Assembly: GCA_013400975.1 (NCBI GenBank)
Contig: WBMZ01011823.1
Location: 132,809-196,808, forward strand
From: Atrichornis clamosus
Taxonomy: Eukaryota > Chordata > Aves > Passeriformes > Menuridae
DNA: 64,000 nt
Direction: 5' to 3'
Positions 34,846 to 45,464 of this stretch are shown in pieces (the stretch's first letter is position 1; every line of letters begins with the position of its first letter). A program made the position numbers and the translations under genes. The notes beneath the pieces are model-generated. The model had not been told where the DNA came from, made no database searches, and was given only the letters and a program-made list of their open reading frames with translations.

Positions 34846-37024
34846 CTGATGCCACAACAGAAGTAGTAAAGGCAGAGAAAACAACATCCCAGGGGAACGA
34901 GGAGAAACTAAACAGAGTCAAGTCCTCCAGTTTGGGAAAAAAATGGCTGATGGTTGATGTGATAAATGTTTATTACAAATAATTGGAAAATAAGAGAACA
35001 ATTGTCCATGGTTTCTTATGATCTAATAAGCAAAGGCACTCGCTGGAATGATGATGTGTTCCAAAGCAGCAGCGGGAAGCACTGCTTCACTTACCACAGT
35101 TCAGTTTAGGATTCACTGGTTTTTACATCAAACGAAAAGTAAAAATGGCTTTAAAGGCAGGGGTTAGAAAAAATCCGGGGAAAATTAGTCTACTAGGAAT
35201 TAGGGAAACTGAAATTATGGAAACTCAGGAAGCCTCTCAAAACTACCGACTTCCAGAAGCTGGAAGCTGCTACAATGAAATAATTCTATATATACTTTAG
35301 AAGTACTTTAACTGCTACTATTAACCTCACTCAGAACCAAGACACAAACTGAGTCCAACCCTTGGTCTGAGTCAGTATCCTGTGAAGACACTGAATTCAC
35401 ATAGGTATAGGGAAAAAGATGCTGGAAAACTCTTGGAACGCTAAGAAAACCAGTGCAATGACTGAAGGGGACTGGAACCACCATACTTCAAATATGGAAC
35501 TTTGGGAAAAATAATGGTATTTTTCCCTCTTTAAAATAGGGCACTAAGAGTTATCACACTGTGATCTTGCAAGATTTTTAAATTATTATTATTATTTACA
35601 TAAAGGAAATGATAAACATTTATCACTCTCCCAACAGCCTTTAAGTGATGAACTTGTGAGATTTAAAATTTAAAACATGCACAGCACATTTTTAAATTAA
35701 GATGATGGGCGGCAAATGTTGAGGAGGACGAAAAAAGTCAGGATTTGGTAAAATCCTGAGGTTATTTAAAAGAATGCATTCATTTACAACAGGGGTTTAG
35801 TAAATACTCTGATGCGCACACACTTCTACGGCCTCTCAGAAATCTTTACCATGGTACAAAGACAGAGCCCTAAATTCTGAGTGTTTAGGCACTCTCGTAG
35901 TATTTGGATGAACCTTGTGCTTTAAAGTTTATTAGAATCTAAGTGTTGCTGTTGAAAACAGAATTTCTGGTTTTAACAGCTAAGGGACGTTAAATGGTCA
36001 TCAGGAGAACTTGCCATTTAATCCACTTTGCTGCTAATGACCAATTACACCTCACAGAGGAGCCCAGCCAGATTACTGAGAAATGTCATTTTTAAGGCTT
36101 CTAAACAAAGATCTTTAAATTTTAATAACCAATTTGTTTCTCTTTTCAAAGTATTCTGGTTAATGCACAGAAGAAAAACATGGTTTGGGAGTCTACATCA
36201 CGCTCCACCTCAGTATTCCAGTCCTGTATTTCACTGTCAGAATTATCTGAGCTTGGCAGTGGTTTCTAAATATTTTATGGCAGTCACAGAGCAGCTTCTC
36301 ATCATTGAGAGCCAGAGAAGTTGGTTCCACCAAATCTGCTGGTGATGACCTACAAAAAGGGTCTCAATACCCATCAGAAGCAGAGCAGCTGAGGATGTCT
36401 GTGCCAGAGAACTGCTGTACTGGGCCACAGCCAACTGTGCCAGGGACTCATTCCAGGACGCTCAGCTGCTATTCCACTTCACCAGCAGCCTTTGGATAGG
36501 GAGGCCTCCATACTTCTCCCAAAAGAGCCAGTGGAAAGTGATCCAGCCCAGCTGCTGGGCTAGCACAGAATCATCTCCTATCAAAATCAGAACTGAGCGA
36601 GTGAACTGGTGGAGCCCACTGGTGCCCAGCACACACAGCCCTGGGGGGTCTGGCCAACCCTGACACCTGAGGGAAAATTGGGAAGGGGTGCAATACCTGT
36701 CAGGAAGGTGTGTGAAGGAAGGGTCACCAACTTTAGGGTAGGTGAGGGCTCAGAGTGCGGGAAGGGGTATTCTTTTGCTAGAGAATTTAAAAAAGAAGTT
36801 GCTGTCAAGGGTTAAAAATAACCAAGAAAAGAGAGAACAGGCAAGAATTAAAATGCAAAAAACCAAAAAAAAAAAGACAGATAACAAGTAAACAATCTGA
36901 AGAGTGGCACATTGTTGCAGAACAATATGGAATAGGCCAAATAAAGGCCACACTTTAGTTAATGAAATCCTTTCCCCCCACCCTTCACCCTTTGTCTGTC
37001 AGTGTGTGACGGATGGATCCTGAG

Positions 37025-37085
37025 ACCCTCCTGAAAGGTTCTCCCACCAAACAGACAGAGGGAGCTCAGGACCTTTCAGGAGGGT
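37025..37085. repeat. Inverted repeat, 18-bp stem, 25-base loop
   Basis: Positions 37025-37042 pair with 37068-37085: a perfect 15-bp core ('accctcctgaaaggt' and its complement) plus a G-T wobble and two more pairs. It lies in an HMBOX1 intron about 630 bases downstream of the 37711 donor. Confidence 0.85.
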
Positions 37086-37710
37086 GCTCAGTGCTCCGTA
37101 TCTCGCTGGGAAAGGCTGGCACAAGGGATTATGAAGTGTTCTGGGCAGGGCTCATGGCTCTTCATGCTGGGGCTGGGTCAGCAGCTCACAGTGGGTGTGG
37201 CCCTGGTTAGGACAGGGCGTTCCTTGCAGAAAGAAAGAAGAGGAGCCCCGTTTTCCAGGGAAGCTTGTTGTTGTCTGATACACAGGACTGTTAAAAGACC
37301 TGCCCACCCTTTCCTGAGGGTGGGTAACTAGAACAGTGCCAGGGAAGGAGAGCCAAGGTGTGGCGGGGCCCTGGGTGAGGTGACACTCTCCTGCCATGTC
37401 TCATACATTGCGTGTGGCGTGAATGGTGTAACTTGCTTGTTTGGAGCAGATCCTCCTGTCTTCTTCTACCTTCTCTGCTTCTCTGCCTCCCTCTGAACAT
37501 CTTCCCTCCTCCTCCCCGTTGCGTACTTGCCAAGTGTCCTGTTGTAAGGCAACAAACCCATGTGGGTGAGTACTGGATTCTCACCCTTTCCCCCTTACAA
37601 TTACACAAAAGCAAAACAAAAACAAGAGACAGGATTTTCAGAAGGCAAAAGGCCTCTTCCTGTGTGAGTTCTCCCTTTTTTGGGCCACAAGGCTCAGCCC
37701 CGACACTCAC

Positions 37711-37805
37711 CTGCTCCGAGTAGTCATTGCCGTCCACGTCGTCGCTGTTGGAATGACCTCCCGGACTCTGTACATCTATTCCATGGCTCTCCAGGATTGC
37801 TGCTT
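37711..37805 (-). CDS. HMBOX1: HMBOX1 coding exon after the homeodomain
   Basis: This 95-nt exon gives two bases completing Glu, then 31 codons reading AAILESHGIDVQSPGGHS and NSDDVDGNDYSEQ, ending in phase 0. The donor is 'cag|gtgagt' and the acceptor 'tttttcgaag'. It encodes the linker between the homeodomain's last helix and the C-terminal acidic segment, rich in D, S and G and probably disordered. The 3' neighbour at 34393 joins in phase. Confidence 0.97.
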
Positions 37806-39261
37806 CTTCGAAAAAAGCAAATGGATCCCTAATTTATCTGATGCATTGGAGTAATTAAAGTAACAAGGTGTTTTTCTCTTTTTCAGGAAGTTAGAAAAAC
37901 TGGAGGAGCAGAGTTAGTTCTTAGCCCCTTCCTGTTCAGTCTCCAGTATTTGGGAAGGCAGCACATGTACAAACACTGGTTTGCCTGAAATCCTTCCCTG
38001 CCAACTGACAGACTTGACTGTGAGCAAGAATCCCTGTTTTTCAGACAGTCCTATTAGAAATCAGCTTGATTTCTAAAGTACTGGAGTGGCAAAGACATTC
38101 CCTGTAAATCTTCCCACCTAATTTGGACTGGCAGGACTTGAGGGGGTGGAGAGTGTTTGAAAATAGATGGAGAAATTTTTGAAAGCACTTTTGGGGGATT
38201 TAAAAACACATATATCCATCTTCCAGTAGAATCTCTATATCTAAAGCTCTCTTTATATATCAAATACTATCTAATATTAAACATATCTAATATTTAGATA
38301 TTTTTCATATCTTTCCAAACCTCCTCCCCAGATGCTAAACTCCACCCACCTTGGACTGAGTCTGCTCTGTTCTTCCCACCCTTTTGAGAAGCCGTTTTAC
38401 TTGCAGAAAAATTAATTTAGTTAAACTTCAGTACTGTATTAAATGATGCAAAAAGAATTTTTTCTTAGTCAGAAATAAGGCAAAGTAGTGGAACCTTTAA
38501 AATAAATAAAAATAGTGGTAACAGGCAGGCATGGATCTCTGTTCATCTATGTGCTGCAAACATAACTCTGTGTAATATCTAAGTAAGGGCACAAAATTTC
38601 TTACGAATGGCAGAAGTCTGTTGAATCCTGGCCACTGAGGTGAGCTAATTCTCCTCAGAATGTCCTATCCACATGAGAAGGTCTCCTTCTTACAAGTTCA
38701 GAGTCACTTCTAATTTCCTTACAATCGGCCAAGAACCCACAGGGTTAACTCTGAAGTGACTTCTGTTTTATGCTGATCATCAACATAAAATATTGCTTTT
38801 TTCCATGAATTTATCCCTGTGCAAAACCTTGGAAAGCTGTCAGGGGCAGAGGTATAACCAGGATAAACACCACACTAAGGTTGTGAACCTGCCAACATCT
38901 CGATCTCCCTTATTTACAATTTTGAGGTTTTATTTCAATTTGATTTTGGTTACTCAAAGGAGCCTGAGCATGGAGAAATACAACTCCCTGCCACCAACAA
39001 AATCCTCATTTTGCTTTTTAAAGCTGGTCTTCCAGTAAAACTTTGTAACTGCATCATTTTTCCTGCATCGATGACAGAGTTCTACAAATTACACATATTT
39101 TACAAAAAATCTGGAACAGCAAGGGACTAATTTTCATAATCCCTCCACATTTCTCCCAAGGCTGTCAGCACCTCTAGTGTTTTCACCAATGGATTCTTAC
39201 GTAATTGCCACCTCTCCTGAGCAAGCACCAACCCTTGCAAAGAGGCTCTGCGATACATTAC
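37806..39261 (-). other. HMBOX1: HMBOX1 intron
   Basis: A 1.46-kb phase-1 intron. It contains AT-rich unique sequence with several TATTTAGATAT-like words (38250-38310) and no recognised repeat. Confidence 0.93.
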
Positions 39262-39357
39262 CGATATTGGCTCTTCTCTTGATTTCCTTCCTCCTGTTGG
39301 CAAACCAGTTGTACACTTTGAGGGAGGTAACTCGCTCCAAATCCGATAACTTTTTTC
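39262..39357 (-). CDS. HMBOX1: HMBOX1 homeodomain exon (helices 2-3)
   Basis: The 96 nt give two bases, 31 codons and one base (phase 1 at both ends). It reads KKLSDLERVTSLKVYNWFAN followed by RRKEIKRRANI. The WFANRR motif is the homeodomain recognition helix (W, F, N and R at the invariant positions), followed by a basic tail. It contacts the major groove of DNA; in HMBOX1/HOT1 the homeodomain mediates binding to telomeric TTAGGG repeats (family knowledge). Because the exon is in-frame symmetric, skipping it would remove the recognition helix without a frameshift. A CR1 fragment ends about 50 bases upstream of its acceptor. Confidence 0.98.
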
Positions 39358-39408
39358 CTAGGACAGGAACAGAGGGAAAAATAATAGTACAGTGTTGCTA
39401 CTCACTGG

Positions 39409-39567
39409 GTTCCAGAGAAGCTGTGGCTGCTCCATCCCTGGAAGTCTCCAAGGACAGGTTGGATGAGGCTTGGAGTAACCTGGGGTAGTGGAGGGTGTCC
39501 CTGTCCCTGTCCTGGGATTGGAACTTTGAGGTCGCCCCTGCTCACCCAAACAATTCTTGGATTCTAT
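39409..39567 (+). mobile_element. CR1 LINE 3' fragment near an HMBOX1 acceptor
   Basis: It contains 'agagaagctgtggctgctcc', 'ccaaggacaggttggatg', 'gtagtggagggtgtccctg' and 'caattcttggattctat'. In gene sense it is antisense and its edge lies about 50 bases before the homeodomain exon. Confidence 0.92.
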
Positions 39568-40679
39568 AAAATAAATCCTTGAAATGCAGGCAGCACTGAA
39601 AAGTTATCACAACTAAGAATAAAGTGAATTTTATGTGAATCAATGTCCTGTGTCCAGGTGCTGTGGCATGAAATGCCAAATATCTCCTCCTGTTTTTTCA
39701 AAAGCTGAAGAATATTAATTTCTTTGCAGCTTCAACCAACTAAATCCAAAGCCATGGGAGAAGGGAGGGCTGCTCTTCTAGTTCAAGCTCAAAAGTGAGA
39801 TTCCAAAAGCTGAAATTCAATCCATGGCCCTGCCACAAGCCCCATCCCTGGGGCTCATTCTCTTACTGTGTCATGAGGTTACAGTTCAATGACGTGTTTT
39901 CTTCAGCAGCAAAATGAATGAAAAGGTTTTGTGGCATCCCCTGCAATCTGCTTTCCTTTCTCTCAACCCCCAGCACCCATCACACCCTTCCAACTGTGCC
40001 AGGACACTCACAATCTTTTGGGAGAATGGGGGTGGATGCTGGAAATCAGATCACTGGATTTTTACACTCAAACCAGCAAAAAAGATTCCCAAGAACCACA
40101 AGGAAATTATGTCTTTTTGCTGGTCATCAGTATAAAAGAGGGAAGACTGAAGGGATTCAGTCTACCAAGGACATCCCGGAAACCTCTTCAGTTAGCCTTT
40201 TCCCTATATAAAATATTCCCATATCTGCATCCTCAGACTTCTGCAGGCTACATAGGGATGAGCCTCCCCTGCTTCTGATTCCTTCTCAAAGTTTATTTAT
40301 TCAGCATACAAAACACCCATGTAATTGCAGCAATCTGCACACTTAAATAAGTTAGGAGAGATGAGACAGGTGAAAGAAAGAAAAATCTGGAAATTGATAG
40401 CTTTGCTGCTGCCTAATGCTTTGCATCAGCACCACTGACAGCATTTTACTGCTCCTTGACACGGCGTTGCAGCACTTTGTTCCCAGTTGCTCCACAAACC
40501 AGCAGCACAGTCAGGAATCCAATCCTAAACTCTTTGGTCCTCTACCTGATAGATCTTTCCGTTTCCACAACAAAAAGGTAAGAGTAAACACATAAAAGCT
40601 GCAAGGAGGGAAATTTTCAGTAGGTATTAGAGAAAAAGTACTTTGCCACAAGAGTGCTCAACACCGTGGAAAAGGGGCC

Positions 40680-40812
40680 AGAGGTGGGAAAACCTCCAGC
40701 GTTGGAAATACTGAAAACTGAACGAGGTAAAGCCCTGAACAATCTTATCTGAGCTGGTCCTGCCTCACCAGATGATCCCCAGAGATCACTTCCAGCCTAA
40801 ACTGGTCTGATC
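40680..40812 (+). mobile_element. CR1 LINE 3' fragment (older type)
   Basis: It contains 'gaggtgggaaaacctccag', 'gaactgaacgaggtaaag'-like sequence and 'agagatcacttccagcct', matching the 3' end of a CR1 subfamily whose last 150 bases run 'ggaggt...caaggtc...agaggtcccttccaacc'. Diverged; the 5' boundary is uncertain. Confidence 0.7.
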
Positions 40813-40859
40813 CTGTGCTATCCTGTCCCAGCTCTCCACAACTACCGGACAGGGTAACG

Positions 40860-41160
40860 AGGTGGGGATTGGTCTTTTCTCCCCGGAAACAGGTGACAGG
40901 ATGAGAGGAAATGGACTCAAGTTGCACCAGGGGAGGTTCAGGTTGGGTATTGGGAACAATTCCTCCACGAAAAGGGCTGTCCAGCCCTGGCACAGCTGCC
41001 CAGGGCAGTGGTGGAGTCCCCATCCCTGCAGGGGTTTCAAAGCCACGTGGATGTGGCACTTGGGGCCATGGGTCAGTGGTGGCCTTGGCAGTGCTGGGGC
41101 AGTGGTTGGACTCAATGATCCCAGAGGCTTTTCCAGCCTAAATAATTTTGTGATTCCATG
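40860..41160 (+). mobile_element. CR1 LINE 3' fragment
   Basis: It contains 'ggtcttttctccccggaaac', 'gatgagaggaaatggactc', 'ttcaggttgggtattggg', 'cccatccctgcaggggttt', 'gttggactcaatgatccc' and the tip 'ttttgtgattccatg'. At about 300 bases it sits directly behind the previous CR1 in the same orientation. Confidence 0.92.
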
Positions 41161-41467
41161 TGCATGACTCATGCCTTAGTTGCCTTCTCATTAATTTTTA
41201 TTCTGGTTGTATAAAATCTAAATATATCCAAAATACAAGTTCTGAAATCTATGTAAATGTTTGGTTAGCAAAACTAAGCAAAGGCAGGTGCATCCACTAA
41301 CACTACAATGAATATTCATGCTCCTCTCCCAAGTATGACAGGGAAAACGCAACTTGTTGACCCAAAGACAAGGCCCTCCATTAACACACAGGTTCTGGAA
41401 GCAGCAAAAAATGTAAAGACAGGGAAACTGAGCTTCTTGCTCCTGCAAGGACCTGCTTTATCAGTCA

Positions 41468-41525
41468 AAGGTTGGACCTGATGACCTTGGAGGTCTCTTC
41501 CAACCTAAATGGTTCTGTGATTCTC
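41468..41525 (+). mobile_element. CR1 3' tip
   Basis: 'aaggttggacctgatgacc' is followed by 'ttggaggtctcttccaacc' and 'ggttctgtgattctc'. Only the last 58 or so bases of a CR1, ending about 80 bases from the donor of the 41604 exon in gene sense. Confidence 0.88.
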
Positions 41526-41603
41526 CTGCAAACATCAGTCTGAGAACCCAAGATGCTGAAATCTCTTTTCCTTTGGGAAGGACCACCCCGGGCAGCTCCT
41601 CAC

Positions 41604-41686
41604 CTGGTTTTTGTATAACTGCATTACAGGCGTTGGCAATTTCTTCTCTCTTTGCCTCGTCGGGATATTGATTCTCATTGAAGTAA
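41604..41686 (-). CDS. HMBOX1: HMBOX1 homeodomain exon (helix 1 and loop)
   Basis: The 83 nt begin with the last base of a Ser codon (phase 2 in), then 27 codons reading YFNENQYPDEAKREEIANAC and NAVIQKP, and end with the first base of Gly. The acceptor is very pyrimidine-rich ('ctccccccttttgcag'); the donor is 'ccag|gtgagg'. It encodes the first helix and the extended loop that makes this homeodomain longer than 60 residues. Phases fit both neighbours exactly. Confidence 0.98.
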
Positions 41687-43136
41687 CTGCAAAAGGGGGG
41701 GAGAAAAACAAGTTGATTTTTTCAGAAATCAGAGCATGAAGGTTCCAAAGCAACTCCACTAAAAGGTGTCAACTGCTAATTTATGCATCACTCTTCCAGA
41801 GGTACCACAGATGCAGTGAATTTTATGCATAAAGTAACATCAGCCTGCACTTATGCCCACATGGAGTGGAGGAAACTTCCCAAATCCCTCAGATAAATGA
41901 ATACTATCTCAGCATTCAGAATATTGTATTAGGATACCCAAAACAGTAGGCAAGTCCATGGATATCAGAGTTAAGATTCTCAAATGAAGCATCATGTCCA
42001 AGACACCACAGGCCTTTGACTTTTCTTATTATCAACTATTTCTTTTTTCCCCCTGACATACCCCCAGTTTAGGCAGAAGGAGCTGTTCTACATTTATTTT
42101 GATCCCTGTGTTAATATGTACATGTCCATACGTACTTCTATATATAATGCAAAACCCCACAAATACTGCATAGACAGATATGGTGTGGAGATGGTACAAA
42201 ATTACACAGGATGGTTTCCAGAGTCAGATTATTTTTTTAAAACCACAATTTAAGATTTTTAAATCTTCCTCAGAATAACACATTGAGTATAGCATGTTTC
42301 TAACAGTATTTTTCCAGAATAATTGTGATTTTGTTGTACTTTATATGCAGTAAACATCCTCTAAAAGTTAAAACTGTTTCCTTTTTTACTTCATTTAACT
42401 GCTTTACAAATTTTAATGAACTGATTTACATTCTACAGAGCTTATCAGATCTGCATTAAAAACAACAAAACGTCCTGTTTACTTCAGTGGACTCTGATAA
42501 TCACTCCACAAGCAGGGACTACTACTGTTTTTTCTGTAGATTATCCACAATATATAATCCTAGGAATTCTTTTATCAACTTTGATTAGCAGCAGGTCCGG
42601 CTGTTGGACAGCTGCTCTGGATTTGAAAATAAGACATTTCCTTAACTGTAGATCATTTGGTAGTAGGAGATTCAGGCATATTGAGGCAATTATTCTTTTC
42701 CATGCTTATATTTCTCATCCAATGGATTGGCTCCAGTTACTTTCTGTGGAAATGTGGACTTTGTTCCATACAACAACTGTTTCTGGCCAACCTTTTGAAC
42801 ACTCAGTTTGAGTTTTAGGCACTACTACTTCATCCCACTGTTCACAGAGTCATTTACAGTCACAGCTATGCCCACAAACAGGGTCCTGCTTCTAAGTTGC
42901 TACTCAGGGAGTAAGGGAAATCACCCATCAGCCCAGTGAGTTGCACCATTAATGTAATTCCAGGTGATTTGCTGGCTTGGAGAGCACATGGAACCACAGG
43001 AACAGCTCCATCTTCCCTAAATGAAGGACAGCCTCTGTGTACACGGCCCAGTTAAGCCTTGGAGGCACGTTCCCACATCACACCCACTACTTCTTCCCTG
43101 GACTTCCGAGTTGCTCTTATAAAGGAAATTTGGAGA

Positions 43137-43198
43137 GTGGCACAGGTTGCCCAGAGAAGCTGTGGCTGCCCCATCCCTGGAAGTGTCCAAGTTGGATC
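43137..43198 (+). mobile_element. CR1 fragment, 3' end missing
   Basis: 'gtggcacaggttgcccagag' is followed by 'aagctgtggctgccccatcc' and 'ctggaagtgtccaag', then the sequence leaves the CR1 pattern after 'ttggatccc'. The loss of the 3' half is unusual for CR1 and coincides with the start of the LTR-like segment. Confidence 0.85.
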
Positions 43199-43204
43199 CC
43201 TTAC

Positions 43205-43500
43205 CCCTTACTGAAGTTTGTTGTGAGAACTGGGAGCTTGTTCAAGTAATTTGTGAGAGTTGAGAGCTTGTCAACAACACTTCCAAGACCTGGAGTTTAA
43301 TGTGGGAGTTGGGAACTTGTAAAACTTTAGTTAAAGTGTTGGAAAAGTTGGGAGCTTGTCAGCCAACACTTCTACTATTACAGAGTGAACTGCTGGAATT
43401 AAGGTGACTATATAATAAAAGGATGAGTTCCCTGACACAGGACTGGTGTCTTTGGTCAGCCTGATGAGAATTTAGAATGAACATCACACCCTCTGGACAT
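43205..43500 (+). mobile_element. Possible degenerate solo LTR with enhancer-like repeats
   Basis: Four imperfect copies of a motif like 'gtgagagttgggagcttgt' lie at 43223-43241, 43253-43271, 43302-43320 and 43336-43359. They are followed by 'actatataataaaagg' (TATA-like and AATAAA, 43407-43422) and 'ctgacacaggactggtgtc'. This order (repeats, TATA, poly(A) word) resembles the U3-R part of a retroviral LTR. No internal gene, primer-binding site or target duplication was identified, so the call is tentative. A plain tandem repeat is the alternative. Confidence 0.4.
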
Positions 43501-44519
43501 GGTATATTTTAAAGTATATTCTCCCCTCTTCCATCTCTATCCCCGTTTCCATGGTTTCAGCCTTTGAAGTGATGTTTGTCTATCTCCACGTGGAAATTTC
43601 TGTTCTAAGGGGTCATGTTCTGCACAAAGGTGCATTTCTGGAGAATGCAGAGATTGGAACACAGAGCAGAAAACCCTTTTTCCAGTAGTTAGTGATGGAA
43701 GCAGAAGCTCAGGATCCCACAATATTTCCAATCTCCCACCTAGAGAGCACTTCCCTCTCTGCCCACAGCCAGGAACTATTTCCTCTTCAAAGCACTGTGA
43801 GATAAAGGACTATCAAGACATCACAGCTGAAAACTGCTGTACTATTATTTACATTAATCTATTGTCTGACCTGGAGTCCTAATCAGTAATCCAGGTCATC
43901 ACCATGTAAACAAAAAACCACATTTATGGAAGAAATGACAGAATATGTAAACTTAACAATCATGGTGTCCTTCAACTGCCCATTCTTGTTGATGCAAGAA
44001 ATTGAGACACCAATTTATGCAGCAAAGACAACACAAGAGCCACGAATGGCCCTTCTCTTGGCACATAACTCAACACTGTCCCTTTAGCAAGCCACAGCCA
44101 GGCTTTTGCTGCCTCCAACAAACACCAAAACCACTTTGGACCAACAACAAAACTTCAGCTCATGCTTATAATTCTCTGGAATAACAGGAAATTCTCCCTA
44201 TGATGGAGTTAACTTCCAGAATTGGACAATGGATGAGACACTTCTTCTGGCAAATCAGAGAGTTTTGTGTATTCCAATCATTTTTGTCATTTAGAAACTG
44301 CTGAAACAGTAATTCTTATCTCTAAACATTTTACAACGGCGTAACATATAAACAATTCATTTGACTGGATCAAAACATAGTTTTCATCCTTCTGAAACAT
44401 CTTCTTTAAATTCAAACACAAATTTCTTATCTTTTCATGTAAAACATCTAAAAACTTCTACATGGAAAGTGATCTCCACTTGAAAATGTGAAATTCTTCT
44501 CATCCTAAATCCCTGATTT

Positions 44520-44723
44520 ATGAAGAAGCACCAAAAATCTGAAAAGCTGTCAGGCAGCTCTCCTGGTCAAGATGACATTTCCGTGGAGATCTCAAAAACA
44601 AGTGGGTACCAGATGGAAAGGAAACTACTGGAGAAGTTAAACTCTGCTTCTGCAGTTGACACAGTAATTTTAGAACCTGCCTCTCCTTCCACCTGCTGGA
44701 TTATTCCTTATGCCCATAAATGA
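44520..44723 (+). other. Unassigned 67-codon open frame
   Basis: An ATG-started frame runs to a TGA at 44721-44723, reading MKKHQKSEKLSGSSPGQDDI at its start, with a charged middle (MERKLLEKL). Composition is protein-like, but there is no recognised family, promoter or splice context. It lies antisense inside the HMBOX1 intron, just before a CR1. It is probably chance, or a trace of an old retrocopy. Confidence 0.12.
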
Positions 44724-44816
44724 TGTGCCTCCTCCTCCTCCCAACATTCAACCTGCCTATAAACTTGTTCAACCCCCGTGTTCCCCAAAACTGCATTTTC
44801 TCCTGACAACAGATTT

Positions 44817-45105
44817 CCAGAATGGTTTGGGTTAGAAGGATCTTAAAGATCATCCAATTCCACACCTCTGCCATGGGCAGGGACACCTTCCACTACGCCA
44901 GGTTGCTCCAACCTGTCCTTGAACACTTCCAAGGATTGGACAGCGTCAGATTTTCTGGGCAACCTGTGGCAGGGCCTCACCACCCTCACAGGGAACAATT
45001 TCTCCCCAAAATCCAACATAAATCTATCTCCCTTCAGCTTAAGGCCATTATTAATGCCGTAATATTCCTCTCCCTGACCATATTGCGCCTTCAGCCTTTG
45101 ATGGA
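44817..45105 (-). mobile_element. CR1 LINE 3' fragment
   Basis: It contains 'ccagaatggtttgggttaga', 'gggcagggacaccttccac', 'gggcaacctgtggcagggcc' and 'ctccccaaaatccaacataa'. Minus orientation, the opposite of the copies at 39-41 kb and 43.1 kb. Confidence 0.92.
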
Positions 45106-45345
45106 GTGAAAACTGCTTTATCAGAGCTCATACTCAGGAGTTCCCAGTCTTAAAGGAAAAGGTCTCACAGCTCCAGGTAACCCAAAGTATCCGACCTCAA
45201 CCCTAATTGCTGATTTTCCTCCTCAGCCTCCAAATCCTCTGTACACAAACTCTACCAACACATTTCATTCCCATCCCATCAAGGTCTTAATGGGTCTCCT
45301 GGGTGACACACCAGGACACAAAGCACAGCATTTAAAACTTCCCGC

Positions 45346-45464
45346 CATGTGGCACTTGAGGACATGGTTTAGTGGTGAACATGATGCTGGCTGATGGTTG
45401 GACTTGATGATCTTAAAGGTCTTTTTCATTCCTAACGATTCTATGGTTACATGATTCTACGATT
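45346..45464 (+). mobile_element. CR1 LINE 3' tip
   Basis: 'tggcacttgaggacatggtt' is followed by 'ggttggacttgatgatc' and 'gattctatggttacatgatt'. The subfamily has the 'ttggacttgatgatcttaaa' end. Confidence 0.9.

Larger units (their letters stand above)
34394..37710 (-). other. HMBOX1: HMBOX1 intron
   Basis: A 3.3-kb phase-0 intron. It contains a CR1 with internal deletion (34690-34845), an 18-bp stem inverted repeat (37025-37085) and a GC/CT-rich part (37000-37520). No further exon was recognised. Confidence 0.9.
39358..41603 (-). other. HMBOX1: HMBOX1 intron within the homeodomain
   Basis: A 2.2-kb phase-1 intron carrying four CR1 fragments (39409-39567, 40680-40812, 40860-41160, 41468-41525), all oriented opposite to the gene. 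The first and last lie within 80 bases of the splice sites. Confidence 0.95.
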
